A stretch of DNA of 64,000 nt from Heloderma charlesbogerti (GCA_026122225.1 JANEZZ010002702.1:124001-188000), one strand, 5' to 3'; numbered from the stretch's first letter, positions 21,214 to 32,939 are shown. The notes: generated by a model from the sequence alone, not told the origin. Numbers and translations: made by a program.

Positions 21214-21902
21214 TAGGGATGGCACTCATGGCAGAGAATTCCGCCACAGATCTCGGTGAGGCCGAATGCCAGTGCATTCGGCCCCCTGAAATCTGTGGCG
21301 GAATGGCCTGCCCCCCCCCCCGTGCCCCCGCAGATTCCCCCCAGGACGAGATTTACCTGGGGCGAATCTTCTGGGCGGCGGCAGCAGCGGTGGCGGTGGC
21401 GGCTGGTCTTCTGACTGGCTGCCACCGCCGCCATTTGCAGTCTTGGTAAAAAAAAAGACGTGATAGGCTACATAAAGATTTACGTAGGCTAAAACGGGGA
21501 ATCAAAAAGGGACGCAAGTAGCACCCGCTATGCTATTTGCATTCCCCTTTATTTTTGCCATCATAGTCTACATAAATATTTACGTAGATTCAGACAGCGA
21601 AAAAGGAGGAACGCAAATGGCAGCCGCCATAGCCGCCGCCATTTGCGTACGCGGGTTTTTTTGTGTTTTTTTTTACCCAGAGCCCTCGGCGGCCGGAAAT
21701 CTGGCTGCAGACGGCTCTGGCCTGGCTGGGCCTGGCTGGCTGTTCCGTGGAGCTGCCGCGGAGCACAGCCGGCCATTCGAGGATTCCGGGGGGGAGGAAC
21801 GGAGCGCCTCCCCCCCATCAAGGATTCCAGGGGAGGGACAGAACGCCTCCCCCCACCATAAACATAATCCGTGAACAGGTAAGTCACTTTCGTACATCCC
21901 TA
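21214..21902. mobile_element. Palindrome-rich hAT element inserted in the terminus of another copy
   Basis: The left end is TAGGGATGGC (B type with a 9-bp interruption) and the right end CTTTCGTACATCCCTA (A type). Its target duplication is ATAGGGAT at 21206-21213 and 21903-21910. Those eight bases include TAGGGAT, the terminus of the neighbouring element. The insertion therefore landed at the very end of a resident copy of the same family. One palindrome near 21460-21495 is a hybrid of the GATAGGCTA and TAGGCTAAAA classes. Confidence 0.93.
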
Positions 21903-21903
21903 A

Positions 21904-22605
21904 TAGGGATGTCAGAGACTTCTGCCACGGATCTCGGTGAGGCCGAATGCCAGTGCATTCGGCCCTCCGAAATCCATGGCGGAACAAAGCCCCTGCCCCC
22001 CCCCCACAAAAGGCGTGTGAAACGGACCACTTACCTGCTACCGTTCACGCTGCTTTGTGAATGGTATTTGCATTCGCTTCTTCATTATAGCCATGATAGG
22101 CTACATAAATAATTACGTAGACTATCACTGCCAACGCAGGGATGCCATTTGTGTCCCTGCGGAGGCCGTGATAGGCTACGTAAGTATTTCCGTAGCCTAT
22201 CACGGGGGGGGGGAACAGTGAACGCAAATGGCGACGGCTACGGTGGCCGCCATTTGCGTTCCCTTTTTTTTGCCATTTTAGCCTACGTAAATATTTACGT
22301 AGGCTATTACGGCCAAAAAAAAAAGAATGCAAATGGCGGCCACTACGCCATTTGCGTTCCCTTCCCCCCCCCCCCGTGATAGGCTACGGAAATACTTACG
22401 TAGCCTATCATGGCCGTGATAGGCTACGTAATTATTTATTTAGCCTATCATGGCTATAATGAAGAAGCGAATGGCAGCTGCAGACACGGCCGCCATTCGC
22501 AAAGCAGTGCGAACGGCAGCAGATAAGTGCTCCATTTCATGCGCCTTTCATGGGGGGGGGCTTCGTTCTGCCACGGATTTCGGGGAGCCAAATGCACTGG
22601 CACTA
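21904..22605. mobile_element. Resident palindrome-rich hAT element, right end lost
   Basis: The left end TAGGGATGTCAGAGACTTC is B type and is duplicated by the insertion described at 21214. Five palindromes follow (about 22090-22128, 22165-22205, 22270-22313, 22373-22413, 22413-22455). The last two directly abut. Near 22570-22605 a B-type right arm begins (GCCACGGATTTCGGGGAGCC) but stops where a CR1 starts, so the right terminus is missing. Confidence 0.85.
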
Positions 22606-23436
22606 GCGGTGACCGACCAGGAAAGAGATCTTGGGGTTGTGGTGGGCAGCTCAGTGAAGATGTCAACCCAGTGTGCAGCCACTGTAAAAAAGGCAAACTC
22701 CATGTTAGGCATAATTAGAAAAGGAATTAAGGATAAAACTGCCAACATCATACTGCCCCTGTACAAATCCATGGTGCGACCACACTGGGAATACTGTGTA
22801 CAGTTCTGGTACCACACCTAAAAAAAGATATTGTGGAGCTGGAAAAGGTGGAGAAAAGGGCAACTAAAATGATCAAGGGGCTGAAGCATTTCCTTTATGA
22901 GAGAAGGTTACAACAGCTGAGATTGTTTAGCTTGGAAAAAAAGGAGGATGAGGGGAGACATGATACAGGTGTACAAAATTATGCATGGTGTGGAGAATGT
23001 GGATAGAGAGACATTTTTCTCCCTCTCTCAAAATACTAGAACCTGGGGTCATCCCATGAAGTTGATTGGTGGGAGATTCAGGACAGCTAAAAGGAAGTAC
23101 TTCTTCACACAGCACATAGTTAAACTATGGAATTCGCTACCACAGGACGTAGTGGTGGCTGCCAGTTTGGATGGCTTTAAAGGGGGGTTAGACAAATTCC
23201 TGGAGGAAAAGGCTATCAATGGCTACTAGTCTTGATGGCTATGTGCTACCTCCAGTACCAGAGGCAGTGAACCTATGTACACCAGTTGCTGGGGAACATG
23301 GGTGGGAGGGTGCTGTTGCACTCATGCTTTGCTTATGGTTTCCTGGTTGACAGCTGGTTGGCCACTGTGTGAACAGAATGCTGGACTAGATGGACCCTTG
23401 GTCTGATCCAGCATGGCTCTTCTTATGTTCTTATGT
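22606..23436 (+). mobile_element. CR1 LINE, different subfamily, 5'-truncated
   Basis: The 3' end reads 'ggtctgatccagcatggctc' and finishes in TTCTTATGTTCTTATG, the octamer tail of another reptilian CR1 group. The subfamily at 1-1550 has the TTCTATGATTC tail instead. The 5' truncation point joins the neighbouring hAT element directly. Confidence 0.9.
22610..23229 (+). pseudogene. CR1 RT C-terminal remnant
   Basis: The frame starting near 22610 gives RDLGVVVGSSVKMSTQCAAT, then KKANSMLGIIRKGIKDKTAN and ILPLYKSMVRPHWEYCVQFW, the RT thumb and C-terminal region of CR1. A second frame from 22948 continues to WNSLPQDVV and the natural C-terminus. A stop near 22821 and a frameshift separate them. 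The catalytic part is absent because of 5' truncation. Confidence 0.88.
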
Positions 23437-23591
23437 ACTTTATAGGCGCCATGGCATTCCTATGTCAGATGAGGGCAGTGGCATTTCCTTGTGGGATCTC
23501 CAGTGGAGGTTGCAGGATTTCATCCTCTGCAAGGGGGGAGGGGCAGGAACTAAGTATTCCTGTCCCTCTTCTGTAGCACGGATCATTGTGA

Positions 23592-23765
23592 ACATAGGAA
23601 GCTCTGCCTTAGACTGAGTCAAACCCTTGGTCCATCTAGCCCAGTATTGTCAACACTGACTGGCAGCAATGGCTCTCCAGGGTTTCAGGCAAGAGTTTTT
23701 CTAGCCCTACCTGGATGTGCCAAGGTTTGAACCTGGGATATTCTGCATGCAAAGTAGTGTTGTGC
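23592..23765 (-). mobile_element. SINE-like repeat with inverted B box
   Basis: The sequence 'aggaagctctgccttagact' starts a repeat that ends near 'ttctgcatgcaaag'. Read on the minus strand, GGTTCAAACC at 23724-23733 fits the Pol III B box (GGTTCRANNCC), so the tRNA-like head is at the right. The A box region is missing or diverged. A second partial copy lies at 38.69 kb. This repeat is common in squamates. Confidence 0.7.
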
Positions 23766-23947
23766 TGAAAATTTATCTGCCATTTTTTTTGGATCATTCT
23801 CATTCAATTCGATGGAGAAGAAACTGCTCTCTAAAATGTTCAGGTTGGGCCAGGATAGGGGACATGATCACGTGAGCACCCTGAGGCACCTTTAAGGTAA
23901 TTGGCCATTTCCAAGACCTGCCACTGTAGGGCAGTGGGACAGAGAAG

Positions 23948-24872
23948 TAGGGATGTACGAAACTGACTTACTTTTCACGGATTATGTTGATGGTGGGGGG
24001 GGAGGCGTCTCCATTCCACCCCCCGGAATCCTCGAACAGCCGGCTGAGCTCCGCGGCAGCTCTGCGGAGCAGCCGGCCAGGCCCGGCCTGGCCCAGCCAG
24101 AGCCGTCCGCAGCCGGATTTCCGGCCACGGAGGGCTCTGGGTAAAACAAAAACAAAAAACTGCATACGCAAATGGCAGCGGCGTTCCTTCTTTTTGGCCG
24201 TCTTAATCTACATAAATATTTACGTAGACTATGACGGAGAAAATCAAGGGGAACGCAAATAGTGTAGCAGGCGCTATTTGCGTCCCTTTTTCATTCCCCA
24301 TTTTAGCCTACATAAATCTTTACGTAGGCTAAAACGGCGAATCAAAAGGGGACGTAAATAGTGCCCGCTACGCTATTTGCGTCCCCCTTGATTTTCGCCG
24401 TCATAGTCTATGTAAATATTTATTAAGACGGTAACAAGAAGGAATGCAAATGGCGGTGGCTGTAGCCGCCGCCATTTGTGTACACGTTTTGTTTGTTTTT
24501 TAAACCCACCCCCAACCATGATAGGCTACGTAAAGATTTACATAGCCTATCACATCTTTTTTTTCTTTTTTTTTAAACTTAGCCATGATAGGCTATGTAA
24601 ATCTTTACGTAGCATATCATGTCTTTTTTTTTTCCCCACAAGCCTGGAAATGGTGGCAGTGGCAGCCGGTCGGAAGACCGGCCACTGCCGCTGCCGAAGC
24701 CGCTGCCGGAGCCGCTGCCGCCCGGAAGATCCACCCCAGGTAAGTCTCGTCCCAGGGGGGATCCGCGGAGGGGCGGGGGGGTGGCAGGCCGTTCCGCCAC
24801 AGATTTCAGGGGGCCGAATGCACTGGTATTTGGCCTCACTGAGATCCATGGCAGAATTCTCTGACATCCCTA
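23948..24872. mobile_element. Palindrome-rich hAT element (A...B ends)
   Basis: It begins TAGGGATGTACGAAACTGAC and ends TTCTCTGACATCCCTA. The flanks CAGAGAAG and CCGAGAAG match at seven of eight bases. Palindromes lie near 24198-24238, 24297-24335, 24400-24432 (right arm shortened), 24518-24554 and 24582-24620. CCCAGGTAAGTCTCG at about 24735 is the outward 5' splice-site motif. The architecture is nearly collinear with the copy at 9929, so these two belong to one subfamily. Confidence 0.94.
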
Positions 24873-24880
24873 CCGAGAAG

Positions 24881-25979
24881 CAAGGTATGGATGGTCTTTA
24901 GGTCTCATCTGCCTCATTCAATCAGAGTTGTGAGGCATTGGGTTGGAAGGGCTCAGAAAGGCCACCCTCTACACTCACAAAGCTGTGGCCTTAGAGAGAG
25001 GGTGGGACCAGCACTCTGGGCAGGGTTGGGCTTGCTTGAATAGGCCCTGGGTTTAGTTAACCCCACATATTCAGCCTCTCTGCAGATCATTTTGTTAAGA
25101 TTAAATAAATGTGGCCCCATTGTTCAATCCAGCTCTTGTGTCTTGTCTCTTTCTTCCAGCTTGGTATGAAAATTTCTGGAAAAGACAAAGATGAAAGTCA
25201 ATGAATATTGATGGCTTGATTAAAAGTATTTATCCTGCCTTTCCATGAAACTTGGCCAGTTAAGATGACTTTTCAATCTGTGGGCTGCCCTCCCCTTAAA
25301 GCAGCAGGTGAAACTTTGGGGATATTCCTTGATCCTTCATTTTCCCTGGATATAGTCAATCATAACATTATTATAGTCATAAAGGAGCATAAATGCAACT
25401 AAAACCAAATTTAGAACATTAAATCAGCATCCCTTCAATCTTAATTTACATTGGGTAACATTTTTTTTCAAAAACCTTGATCTGATATCTGTTAATTACA
25501 GAAACATAACATCCAATTCGTTAATTTAAAGGCTTCCTTATATCTAACAATAATTTTGATCTAATCTCTGTATAAAATGATTAATATAATAAGCTGTGTA
25601 ACAGACTCAACATCTCTAATCCCACAAGGAGATAAATGTGCTCCGCAAGGAATATTCTGAAATTTCCCTGGTACAGAAGGTGAAACACTGAACCTTGTTG
25701 GTGTTAAAGTACACCTATATTTAGTAAAATTTGACAGTTCTAAATATTTTGCCATTTTAATCCCATGCCATAATTTGGATTCATACCCACAAATAAAGGG
25801 GAGCAGGTTTTATTTGCTAGAGACTGCATAATTTGGAGGTTTATATCCCTAACTCTTTGAGTAAAGTTTTAGCATGTTTAGCCTCCATCATTATCAAAAT
25901 CACAGGGGAAAACCCCAGTACATATATTTTATTCCAAAGCAGTTTCTTCCATGAAGAAACATCCATGAAGAAATCAATG
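24881..25979. other. No gene recognised
   Basis: AT-rich DNA without recognisable domains or clear repeats. Confidence 0.5.
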
Positions 25980-26252
25980 ACCAGGTTCAGATGACACACT
26001 GTGGCTCATCATGAGTTGTCGTGTTGTGTGAACCCATCAAGCATGGGTCATGTGAGGCTTAAATAAGGGTTAAACAACCATCACAGAACCCTAAAACAGA
26101 CCGTGGGTTATGTGCCAGTTGTTTAACCCTTGCATAACTCATGCTCACAGGGTTCGCACAACACAACAACCCCTGAGCAGGTGTTGGACATGCAAAACGC
26201 CAGCCGTACAACAGCTCATGGTGGACCGTTGTGTCATGCAAACAGCCCCATT
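25980..26252. repeat. Fold-back element with GATGACAC termini
   Basis: The left arm GGTTCAGATGACACACTGTG and the right arm, read in reverse, GCATGACACAACGGTCC share a degenerate inverted repeat. Nested inside are further complementary segments around GGGTTAAACAACC and GTTGTTTAACCC. A similar GTTCGGATGACACGG motif ends the repeat at 52.58 kb. It is a MITE-like sequence with no frame. Confidence 0.65.
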
Positions 26253-26394
26253 ATGTTGTTGACCGAAAACCCTATGGCTTTTTGTACTATAGCCCAGTCC
26301 AGTGGTTCAAAGCCAGGTCCTGGATCTCACTGACCAAGAATAGACTGGAAAAAGGCTGCCTGCGTTGTCTCTAGTAGGTGGTCCAGCATCTTCA

Positions 26395-26950
26395 GTCCAG
26401 ACTGCAGCCCTGGATGTACTGGCCCTGGCAGCAGCAGTGGCCAGTAGTACCTTTTACCAGCTTCAGCTGATTTGCTAGCTGTGGTCCTTCCTGGAAAATA
26501 TGGATCTGGCTTCAGTTATGCCTGTCGTTTGAGATTGAACTAAGAGGCCGAGCTCTCAGTTCCATCCTTACATGAGATTTGGCAGCCAAAGACAAAAGAC
26601 AGGCTGTAATAAATAGAGAAGATGAAAGGCAGAACTTATTGGTGGTAGCACCATGCCTATGGAATTCCTTCCCCATGCAGATTTGCCAGGATCCCTCCCC
26701 TCCTATCTTTTCATGGATGATGAAAGTTTCTTTCTTTTTTAATTTAGTCTAGTTTTCAATCTGTTATGTTTATGATGTTCTTGATGATGTTTTAGTATTT
26801 GCAGCCTCTTGAGGGTTACAACTAATATTTTATTCTTCATGTTTTATTATTTTTGTTCTCTTTCAATTATTTATATTTTATTGTTGTTATTTATTATATT
26901 GTATTTTTACTGTAAGCCATTTTGGCAATTATTTTAACAGAAAAGCCAGA
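26395..26950 (+). mobile_element. Old L2-like LINE 3' fragment
   Basis: The phrases 'tggtagcaccatgcctatgg' and 'aattccttcccc' match the RT C-terminal codons of L2-type LINEs, and 'ctgtaagccattttgg' with 'aaaagccagacgtaaataat' resembles their 3' end. No frame survives. Confidence 0.5.
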
Positions 26951-27344
26951 CGTAAATAATAACTAAACTTATAATTATTTTGCAAACCAACAAAAGAACA
27001 AAACTCATTGTTCAGATCAACTATCTGTAGCAAAGTAAAAATTCTACATTCTGCCCATTTTTTTCCACAGGAGCTGCTTCTAGGTGATGCTAATTTTTGC
27101 GATTCCCCATAAAGTTAGCACTGCGTGCAAATAAAGTTAAGCTTCATTATGCACTCAGTCCTTTCCGTCAGCTGTTAAAATAAGACTGTATATATATAGT
27201 CAGGATAACACAAGTGACAAAAATATTCTTCCAAACTTGCATTTTCTGCAACTCAGAAAGGAAATATTCACATTTAGAGGTCATATATGTTTCATCCTTT
27301 TAGCATCACAGAAGATCTCATCCTCTAAATTGCTTAAATGTGAT

Positions 27345-27530
27345 ATGTAGTGAGTGGAGTGTTGAGCTTTGACATGGAATACCCAGCTTCAAATCCCCAC
27401 TCAGCTATCGAAGTCCACTGGGTTGTGGCCTTGGGCAGGTTCCCCCCGCCCCCTGCTCTCTCTCAGTATAATCCACCAGACATGGTTGCTGTTAAGATGA
27501 AGTGTTACCCCAGGACCCTTGAATGGTCCT
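27345..27530 (+). mobile_element. tRNA-derived SINE
   Basis: GCTTCAAATCC at 27386-27396 fits a Pol III B box and is followed by 'ccactcagctatcgaagtcc' and 'ttgggcaggttcc', the standard order of the reptilian tRNA-derived SINE. The A box region upstream (tagtgagtggagtgttgagc) is degenerate. Confidence 0.65.
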
Positions 27531-27539
27531 AGATAAACT

Positions 27540-30445
27540 TATCTAGGGTGAGATAAGATTATCCAGAATGTCAAAATTCAGTGCATGCTAAGAAAGAAAG
27601 GAAATTGTTATTTCTGTGTACTGTACTGGAAGCTGTGGTTAGAAAGGAGGGGAATTAGGAAAAGTCAATAAAGGGATAGTGGGATGAAGATAATGCAGAG
27701 GGCAGAAAGGGAACAACAATAAGGTCATTTGTTACAGGAACTTCTCTTAAGCTGCGAGTATGTAACACGTTAAGCTAATTGTGTGGCACTCGCTTTGGGG
27801 ACTGCATTGTCTGTCTCAGAAGCTTTTTCTAATTTCTCCCTGTAATGTACAATTTTCAGAATCTTTCATTCTAATGATTTTAATGCAATCAGCAAAACTA
27901 TGCATGTAATTGTCTTTGGCACACCGTGCAGGCAGAGTGGCACTTGGGGAGAACTCCCTGAACCCCAGGCTCCAGCAGGAGAATGCAAAGCAGGCCTGTT
28001 TTCAATCACTGCAGCAGAAGGCAGCCGGCAATGTCTGCAAAAAGCTGCCACAAAAAACATTTGTTGGAAGACAATGACAAAAAGGGGGGTCTCAGCTCGG
28101 TGCTATTCAGAGACAATTTGTAAGCGCGGCTGCTGAAGTCGATCCAAACCCTCCTGAACAGCTGGAGCTCTGCAGTGATTGATAAGTGCGCCCAAGAGAA
28201 CTTCATTTCTGCTTGAATGAAGACAAAGGCCCCATGATGCTGGGCGGATGGGTAATGTCACTATCATTAAGTAGCGAGAGTGGATACGCCAGACCTTCAG
28301 ATGGGGACACACGGGTCTAGGAGGAGAGGTCAGGGCACACGCCCCTCCCTCAACCTAGCACAAAATTCATCCTGTTCTAAATTGCAGCTGCAAGGCATGT
28401 CCTCAGGAACTGTTACTTTGGTGTAGCAAACCCCTCACTTAACTCCTGTTCTCACAAGAAGTGGTTCTAAAGTTAAGGAACAGGGCTAATCGCTCCTCTT
28501 TAAAGGAGTACATATTACACAAACAACCTGAACTATTTGCTCATAAGAATATTGCTGTCATAAGGCAGCTGTAGAAAATGGGATTGAATCCAGAAAAGAC
28601 ATCTGAATCCAGAAAAAAACAGATAATATGGCTGCTGGTGGTCATTAGACAAGAGGTTACCAATCATTGGTAGGGGAGGAGTTCCTCCCCTGGTAAATCA
28701 GGTACATAACTGAACTGGTTGTTCTTGTGGATGAAACATTACCCCTAGAATCTCAGGTGGTTTCTGTGTCCACAACTGCAGTCAAGTTATATTCATTTAG
28801 TTAACTGAGGATAAGTTTTTCTGGAGACTAGGTCCTAGAAGCAACATTTATGCTCTGGTCACCTCATGACTCCCTGGGCCAAATCCAGGAGTTCATATTG
28901 ATCTATCTCAACATTCATAACCTGGGACCTTTAGAAAGTCTCTTCCCATGTGAACTTTTTTGCCTCTTAAAATCGTCTGTGGAGAGTTGGCTTCAGTTTC
29001 CATCTAGATAATGTATAAATCAACAAGGATTCATAGCTGGGTCTTCTGTTCTCCAGCCCCAGTATTGTTAATCTCTTCTCCAGGGTAGCTCACCAGAGTC
29101 TGGCACTGCAGATTTTTAGAAGGCATCATAAGCAGTTTTTAGTGGTTGGTTATAAGTAATTTTATTGCATTCTTGTAGCGAATTTGTACGTTATTTTTGA
29201 TAATGCTATTGCAATTTTTTATTTTTAAAGAATTATTTGTAGCAATTTTTTTAGCTGTGTTAGCTGTGAATTTATGAAGAAAGGCAAGGCCCCACATTTT
29301 TAGAATTACACACACATACCAAATATAGAGTGGCGGGGAGGGAGAAGGGGTGCTCTCTCCCTTCTCAAGATGGCCACATTTTGCCTTTTGGTAAATTGTT
29401 TCCACTGTGTGAAGAGTGTAGGAAGTGGTGCCTACAGGGAGCCAGTTTGGATGGGTAGGGGAAGTTAGTAGCTCTGAGAGATGCTATAAGAACAGCCACA
29501 CTTCATCCTTTGATGAAACAGCAATCCTTTCATAAGATCAGAATATGATGAGATAACATCTCCGTTATAACTTGTTATTATTAGCAAATAATTATGGGAA
29601 ATCACAGCCCAAAAGAACACAAGGCTTCCACCACGTAACTCCAATGACTCCATATTGAAAGAAAAGTGCATCAACACCTGTATATGAATAAGATTAACCC
29701 CAAAATGATCTTCCAAGAATGCCAGAAGCATAGTCTCATTTCATAGCAGGAGAAAACAAAAATAATACAGATTTCATCCAGATGAGCCTAAATCAAGAAG
29801 CTCAGCAAGAATCTAGAGCACAATTGCAGGAGGCCATATCATCATGTATGGGGCTGCTTACAATATTCCTCAGGCTAGCCCAGATGATTGAAACCCTGGA
29901 ACATACCAGCTTCTATATAGTCTAGTGGCAAAATGGGATTCTGGAGTGCAGGGTGGAAGTTGAGTGGAAGTCTGAATTTAAAACAAACAAACAAACCAAC
30001 AAACAAACTTGTCCATGAGCCTCTCTTCGTGCTTCGTCAGTCCACGTCAGTCCAGCATGGGCAGTGGCATTTTCAGCAACCTTAGGGGGCACTGAAGGCC
30101 ACCCCAGGGAGCTCTTACAAAAAGCATGGGGGGGGGGTGTCTTCAGGCCCCTGGCCCATGCCAAATTCCAGGTGCCATGCTGCCTTTTCTTTTCTATATA
30201 TGATGTACAGGTTGAGTAAGCTGTGCACAGGTACAGAAGGAACTGTGTAATAGACAGACAATTCTAGCCCCAAAGCAACAGCATTTTGGGACCCTGAAAG
30301 CCCAAGTAGCTTTGATCATAGCAAAATGTAAATGGCTTCTTCCAGTACCTGTTAGTAGTTATCGGAGCATACATATTGCCTCCAGCTCCCCTCTACAGGC
30401 CATCATTCATAGAAGATAGTGCCTGGCCCTTCTTTTTCGGTGGTC
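27540..30445. other. No gene recognised; longest repeat-poor stretch
   Basis: About 2.9 kb with only short frames and no recognisable protein domain. An (AAAC)n tract lies at about 29976-30008. If the window contains host regulatory DNA, this and the 24.9-26.0 kb stretch are the likeliest places, but the sequence alone shows no specific element. Confidence 0.5.
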
Positions 30446-30855
30446 CCAAAGGATCATGGAATCATAGAATCATAGAATAGTAGGATTGGAAGGGTCCTAT
30501 AAGACCATCGAGTCCAACCCCCTGCTCAGTGCAGGAATCCAAGTCAAGGCATCCCTGACAAGTGGCAGTCCAGGTTCATGTTGAATGCCTCCAGTGTAGG
30601 AGAGCCCACAACCTCCCTAGGTAATTGGATCTATGGTCTTATTGCTCTAACAGGACGTTTTTCCTGATGTTCTGACGGAATCTGGCTTCCTCTAACTTGA
30701 GCCCATTATTCCGTGTCCAGCACTTTGGGATGATCGAGAAGAGATCCTGGCCTTCCTCTCTGTGACAACTGTTCAATTACTTGAACAGCACTATCCTAAC
30801 TCCCCTCAGTCTTCTCTCCTCAAGGCTAAACAGGCCCAGTTCTTTCAGTCTCTCC

Positions 30856-31695
30856 TAGGGATGTTCGGATTCCCCACTGTCCGTTCCAGTGGGGAATCCA
30901 TGGGGGGGGGAGGTGATCCGTTCCTCCCCCCTGGAATCCGTGCGGAGCAGTTCCGCTCTGCAAGGATTCCGCAGAGCTGAGGGCCACCCTGTTCTGCCGT
31001 CCGCAAGCCCTGGATTCGGTTTTTTTTCTGGCTCCCCGAACTTACATAAATAATTCCATAAGTACCGCCGAAAATCCTTTCCGCACACCCACCATCGGTC
31101 TCCGTAAGCCTCGGGTCATAGGGAAAATACCTATTTATTTTCGTAAAAAGCGTAAAGCCCTTCGAGGGGATTCCCCATGTAACTTCCGGTCACCTGACCT
31201 CACCTGACCTCACCAGACCTGTCCTGACCTCACCTCACCAGACCTGACCTGACCTCACCGGACCTTTCCTGACCTCCCCTGACCTGACCTGACCTGTCCT
31301 GACCTCACCTCACCTGACCTCACCGGACCTGACCTGAGCTCAACTGACCTCACCTCACCTGACCTCACCTCCACAGACAATAAACAGAAAAGATGGAGGA
31401 TTTCCGTGGACTTCAAGACTCAGCCCCAGCGAAAGAAAGCCTCGGGTCACAGGGAAAATGCCTCATAAAAAAGGTAAAACCATTCGCGTTCTTCTTCCTC
31501 CATTTCCGATTTACGGATTTCTTTTCGTAATTATTTTTGTAAAACCCGCCATTTGGCGGACAAAAAAAAAGGGGGGTCCGCGTGAGCTCCAGTCCAGGTC
31601 ATCTGGGCTGCTCCATTCCGAGGAGGATTCGGCAGACTGGATTTGTCAGAATTCGATCCCATTTAAAATTCATGCGGAATTCTCCGACATTCCTA
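30856..31695. mobile_element. hAT-type element of a third kind (C type), with GACCT minisatellite
   Basis: It begins TAGGGATGTTCGGATTCCCC and ends ATTCTCCGACATTCCTA. The 8-bp duplication GTCTCTCC is perfect at 30848-30855 and 31696-31703, and uninterrupted CR1 copies show the empty site. Unlike the A/B family it lacks the GATAGGCTACGTAA palindromes. Its interior has a direct repeat of about 30 bp (AGCCTCGGGTCA, at 31106 and 31439) and TTTTCGTAA-type motifs. No transposase frame is present. A related copy probably starts at 63434. Confidence 0.92.
31191..31372 (+). repeat. GACCTCACCT minisatellite
   Basis: About 180 bp made of 5-bp units, mainly ACCTG, ACCTC and CACCT, arranged as higher units such as CACCTGACCT and CACCGGACCT. 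It lies inside the C-type hAT element and is the only long tandem array of this kind in the window. Confidence 0.95.
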
Positions 31696-31704
31696 GTCTC
31701 TCCT

Positions 31705-32187
31705 CATAAGGCTTTGTTTCTAGTCCCCTGATCATCTTCATTGCCCTCCTCTGAGTTTGTCTACTTCCTTCTTAAAGTGTGGTGCCCAGAACTGGACTCA
31801 GTACTCCAGATGAGGCCTAACCAGTGCTGAGTAGAGGGGAACTAGTACTTCACGGGATTTGGAAGCAATGGTTCTATTAATGCAGCCCAAAATAGCATTT
31901 ACCTTTTTTGCAGCCACGCCACATTGTTGGCTCATAATCAGCTTGTGATCTACAACGATTCCAAGATCCTTCTTGCTTGTAGTATTGTTGAGCCAACTAT
32001 CCCCCATGTTGTAACTGTGCCTTTGGTTTCTTTTTCCTAGGTGCAGAACTTGGAATTTATTTATCCCTATTAAATTTCATTCTGTTGTTTTCTGCCCTGC
32101 ACTCCAGCCTATCAAGATCTCTTTGAATTTTGTTTCTATCTTCCAGGTATTGCTATCCCACCCAATTTTGTGTCATCTGCAAATTTG
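31705..32187 (-). pseudogene. CR1 RT remnant
   Basis: On the minus strand the codons read FADDTKLGGIA at the upstream end, so the catalytic box is intact next to the insertion point. The frames continue through DLGIVVDHKLIMSQQCG and [20 protein letters not shown] to LVRPHLEYC. Frameshifts occur near 32010-32070 and 31760. The upstream two thirds of the RT are absent. Confidence 0.88.
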
Positions 32188-32188
32188 A

Positions 32189-32931
32189 TAGGGATGTCAG
32201 AGAATTCCGCCATGGATCTCGGTGAGGCCGAATGCCAGTGCATTCGGCCCCCCGAAATCCGGGGCGGAACAAAGCCCCCCCGCCCCCCACCCCGTGAAAT
32301 GGGCCCGGAATGGAGCACTAACCTGCTGCCGTTCGCACTGAATTGCGAATGGCGGCTGCGCCATTTGTGTCCCTATGGAAGCCATGATAGGCTACGTAAG
32401 TATTTACATAGCCTATCACGGCAAAACTAAGGAAACGCAAATGGCGGCGGCTACGGCCGCCACCATTTGCGTTCCCTTTTTTTGCCGTTTTAGCCTACGT
32501 AAATATTTACGTAGGCTATTATGGCAACAACAACAAAAAAGGAACACAAATGGCATAGTGGCCGCCATTTGCGTTCTTTCTTTTTTTTCCATAATAGCCT
32601 ACGTAAATATTTAAGTAGGCTAAAATGGCGAAAAAAAAGGGAATGCAAATGGCGGCCGCCGGAGCCGCTGCCATTTGCATTCGCTGTTGTTGTTGTTGTT
32701 TTGCCGTGATAGGCTACGTAAATACTTACATAGCCTATCATGGCTTCCACAGGGACACAAATGGCGCAGCCGCCATTCGCAATTCAGTGCTAACGGCAGC
32801 AGGTAGGTGCTCCATTCCGGGCCCATTTCACGGGGTGGGGGGCGGGGGGGCTTTGTTCCGCCACGGATTTCGGGGGGCCGAATGCACTGGCATTCGGCCT
32901 CACCGAGATCCATGGCGGAATTCATCCCCTA
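32189..32931. mobile_element. Palindrome-rich hAT element (B...B ends)
   Basis: The left end TAGGGATGTCAGAGAATTCC and the right end GGCGGAATTCATCCCCTA are both B type, the right one slightly altered. Both terminal hairpins (GGCCGAATGC/GCATTCGGCC) are intact, near 32225-32250 and 32876-32900. Four palindromes lie near 32381-32421, 32485-32524, 32588-32628 and 32703-32745. The two halves of the element are roughly mirror images, so the whole is close to one giant inverted repeat. CR1 does not resume on the right and no 8-bp duplication is seen, which implies a deletion beside the element. Confidence 0.88.
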
Positions 32932-32939
32932 TTACCTTT

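Larger units (their letters stand above)
30450..32188 (-). mobile_element. CR1 LINE, antisense, interrupted by a hAT element
   Basis: The CR1 3' UTR starts with AATCATAGAATCATAGAATA units, then 'agtccaaccccctgctcag'. The CR1 runs to 30855, is broken by an 840-bp insertion, and resumes at 31696 with the duplicated CTCTCC before 'tcataaggctttgtttc'. It ends at 32188, at the RT catalytic box, where a second hAT element starts. Confidence 0.93.

Noticed and set aside
23724..23733. tRNA gene suggested by a B box
   Set aside because: No A box at the right spacing and no cloverleaf; it belongs to a SINE-like repeat.
9244..24620. Regularly recurring palindromic repeats resembling a CRISPR array
   Set aside because: Repeat spacing and unit sequence vary, spacers are themselves repetitive palindromes, and the context is a vertebrate genome with transposon ends and target duplications.
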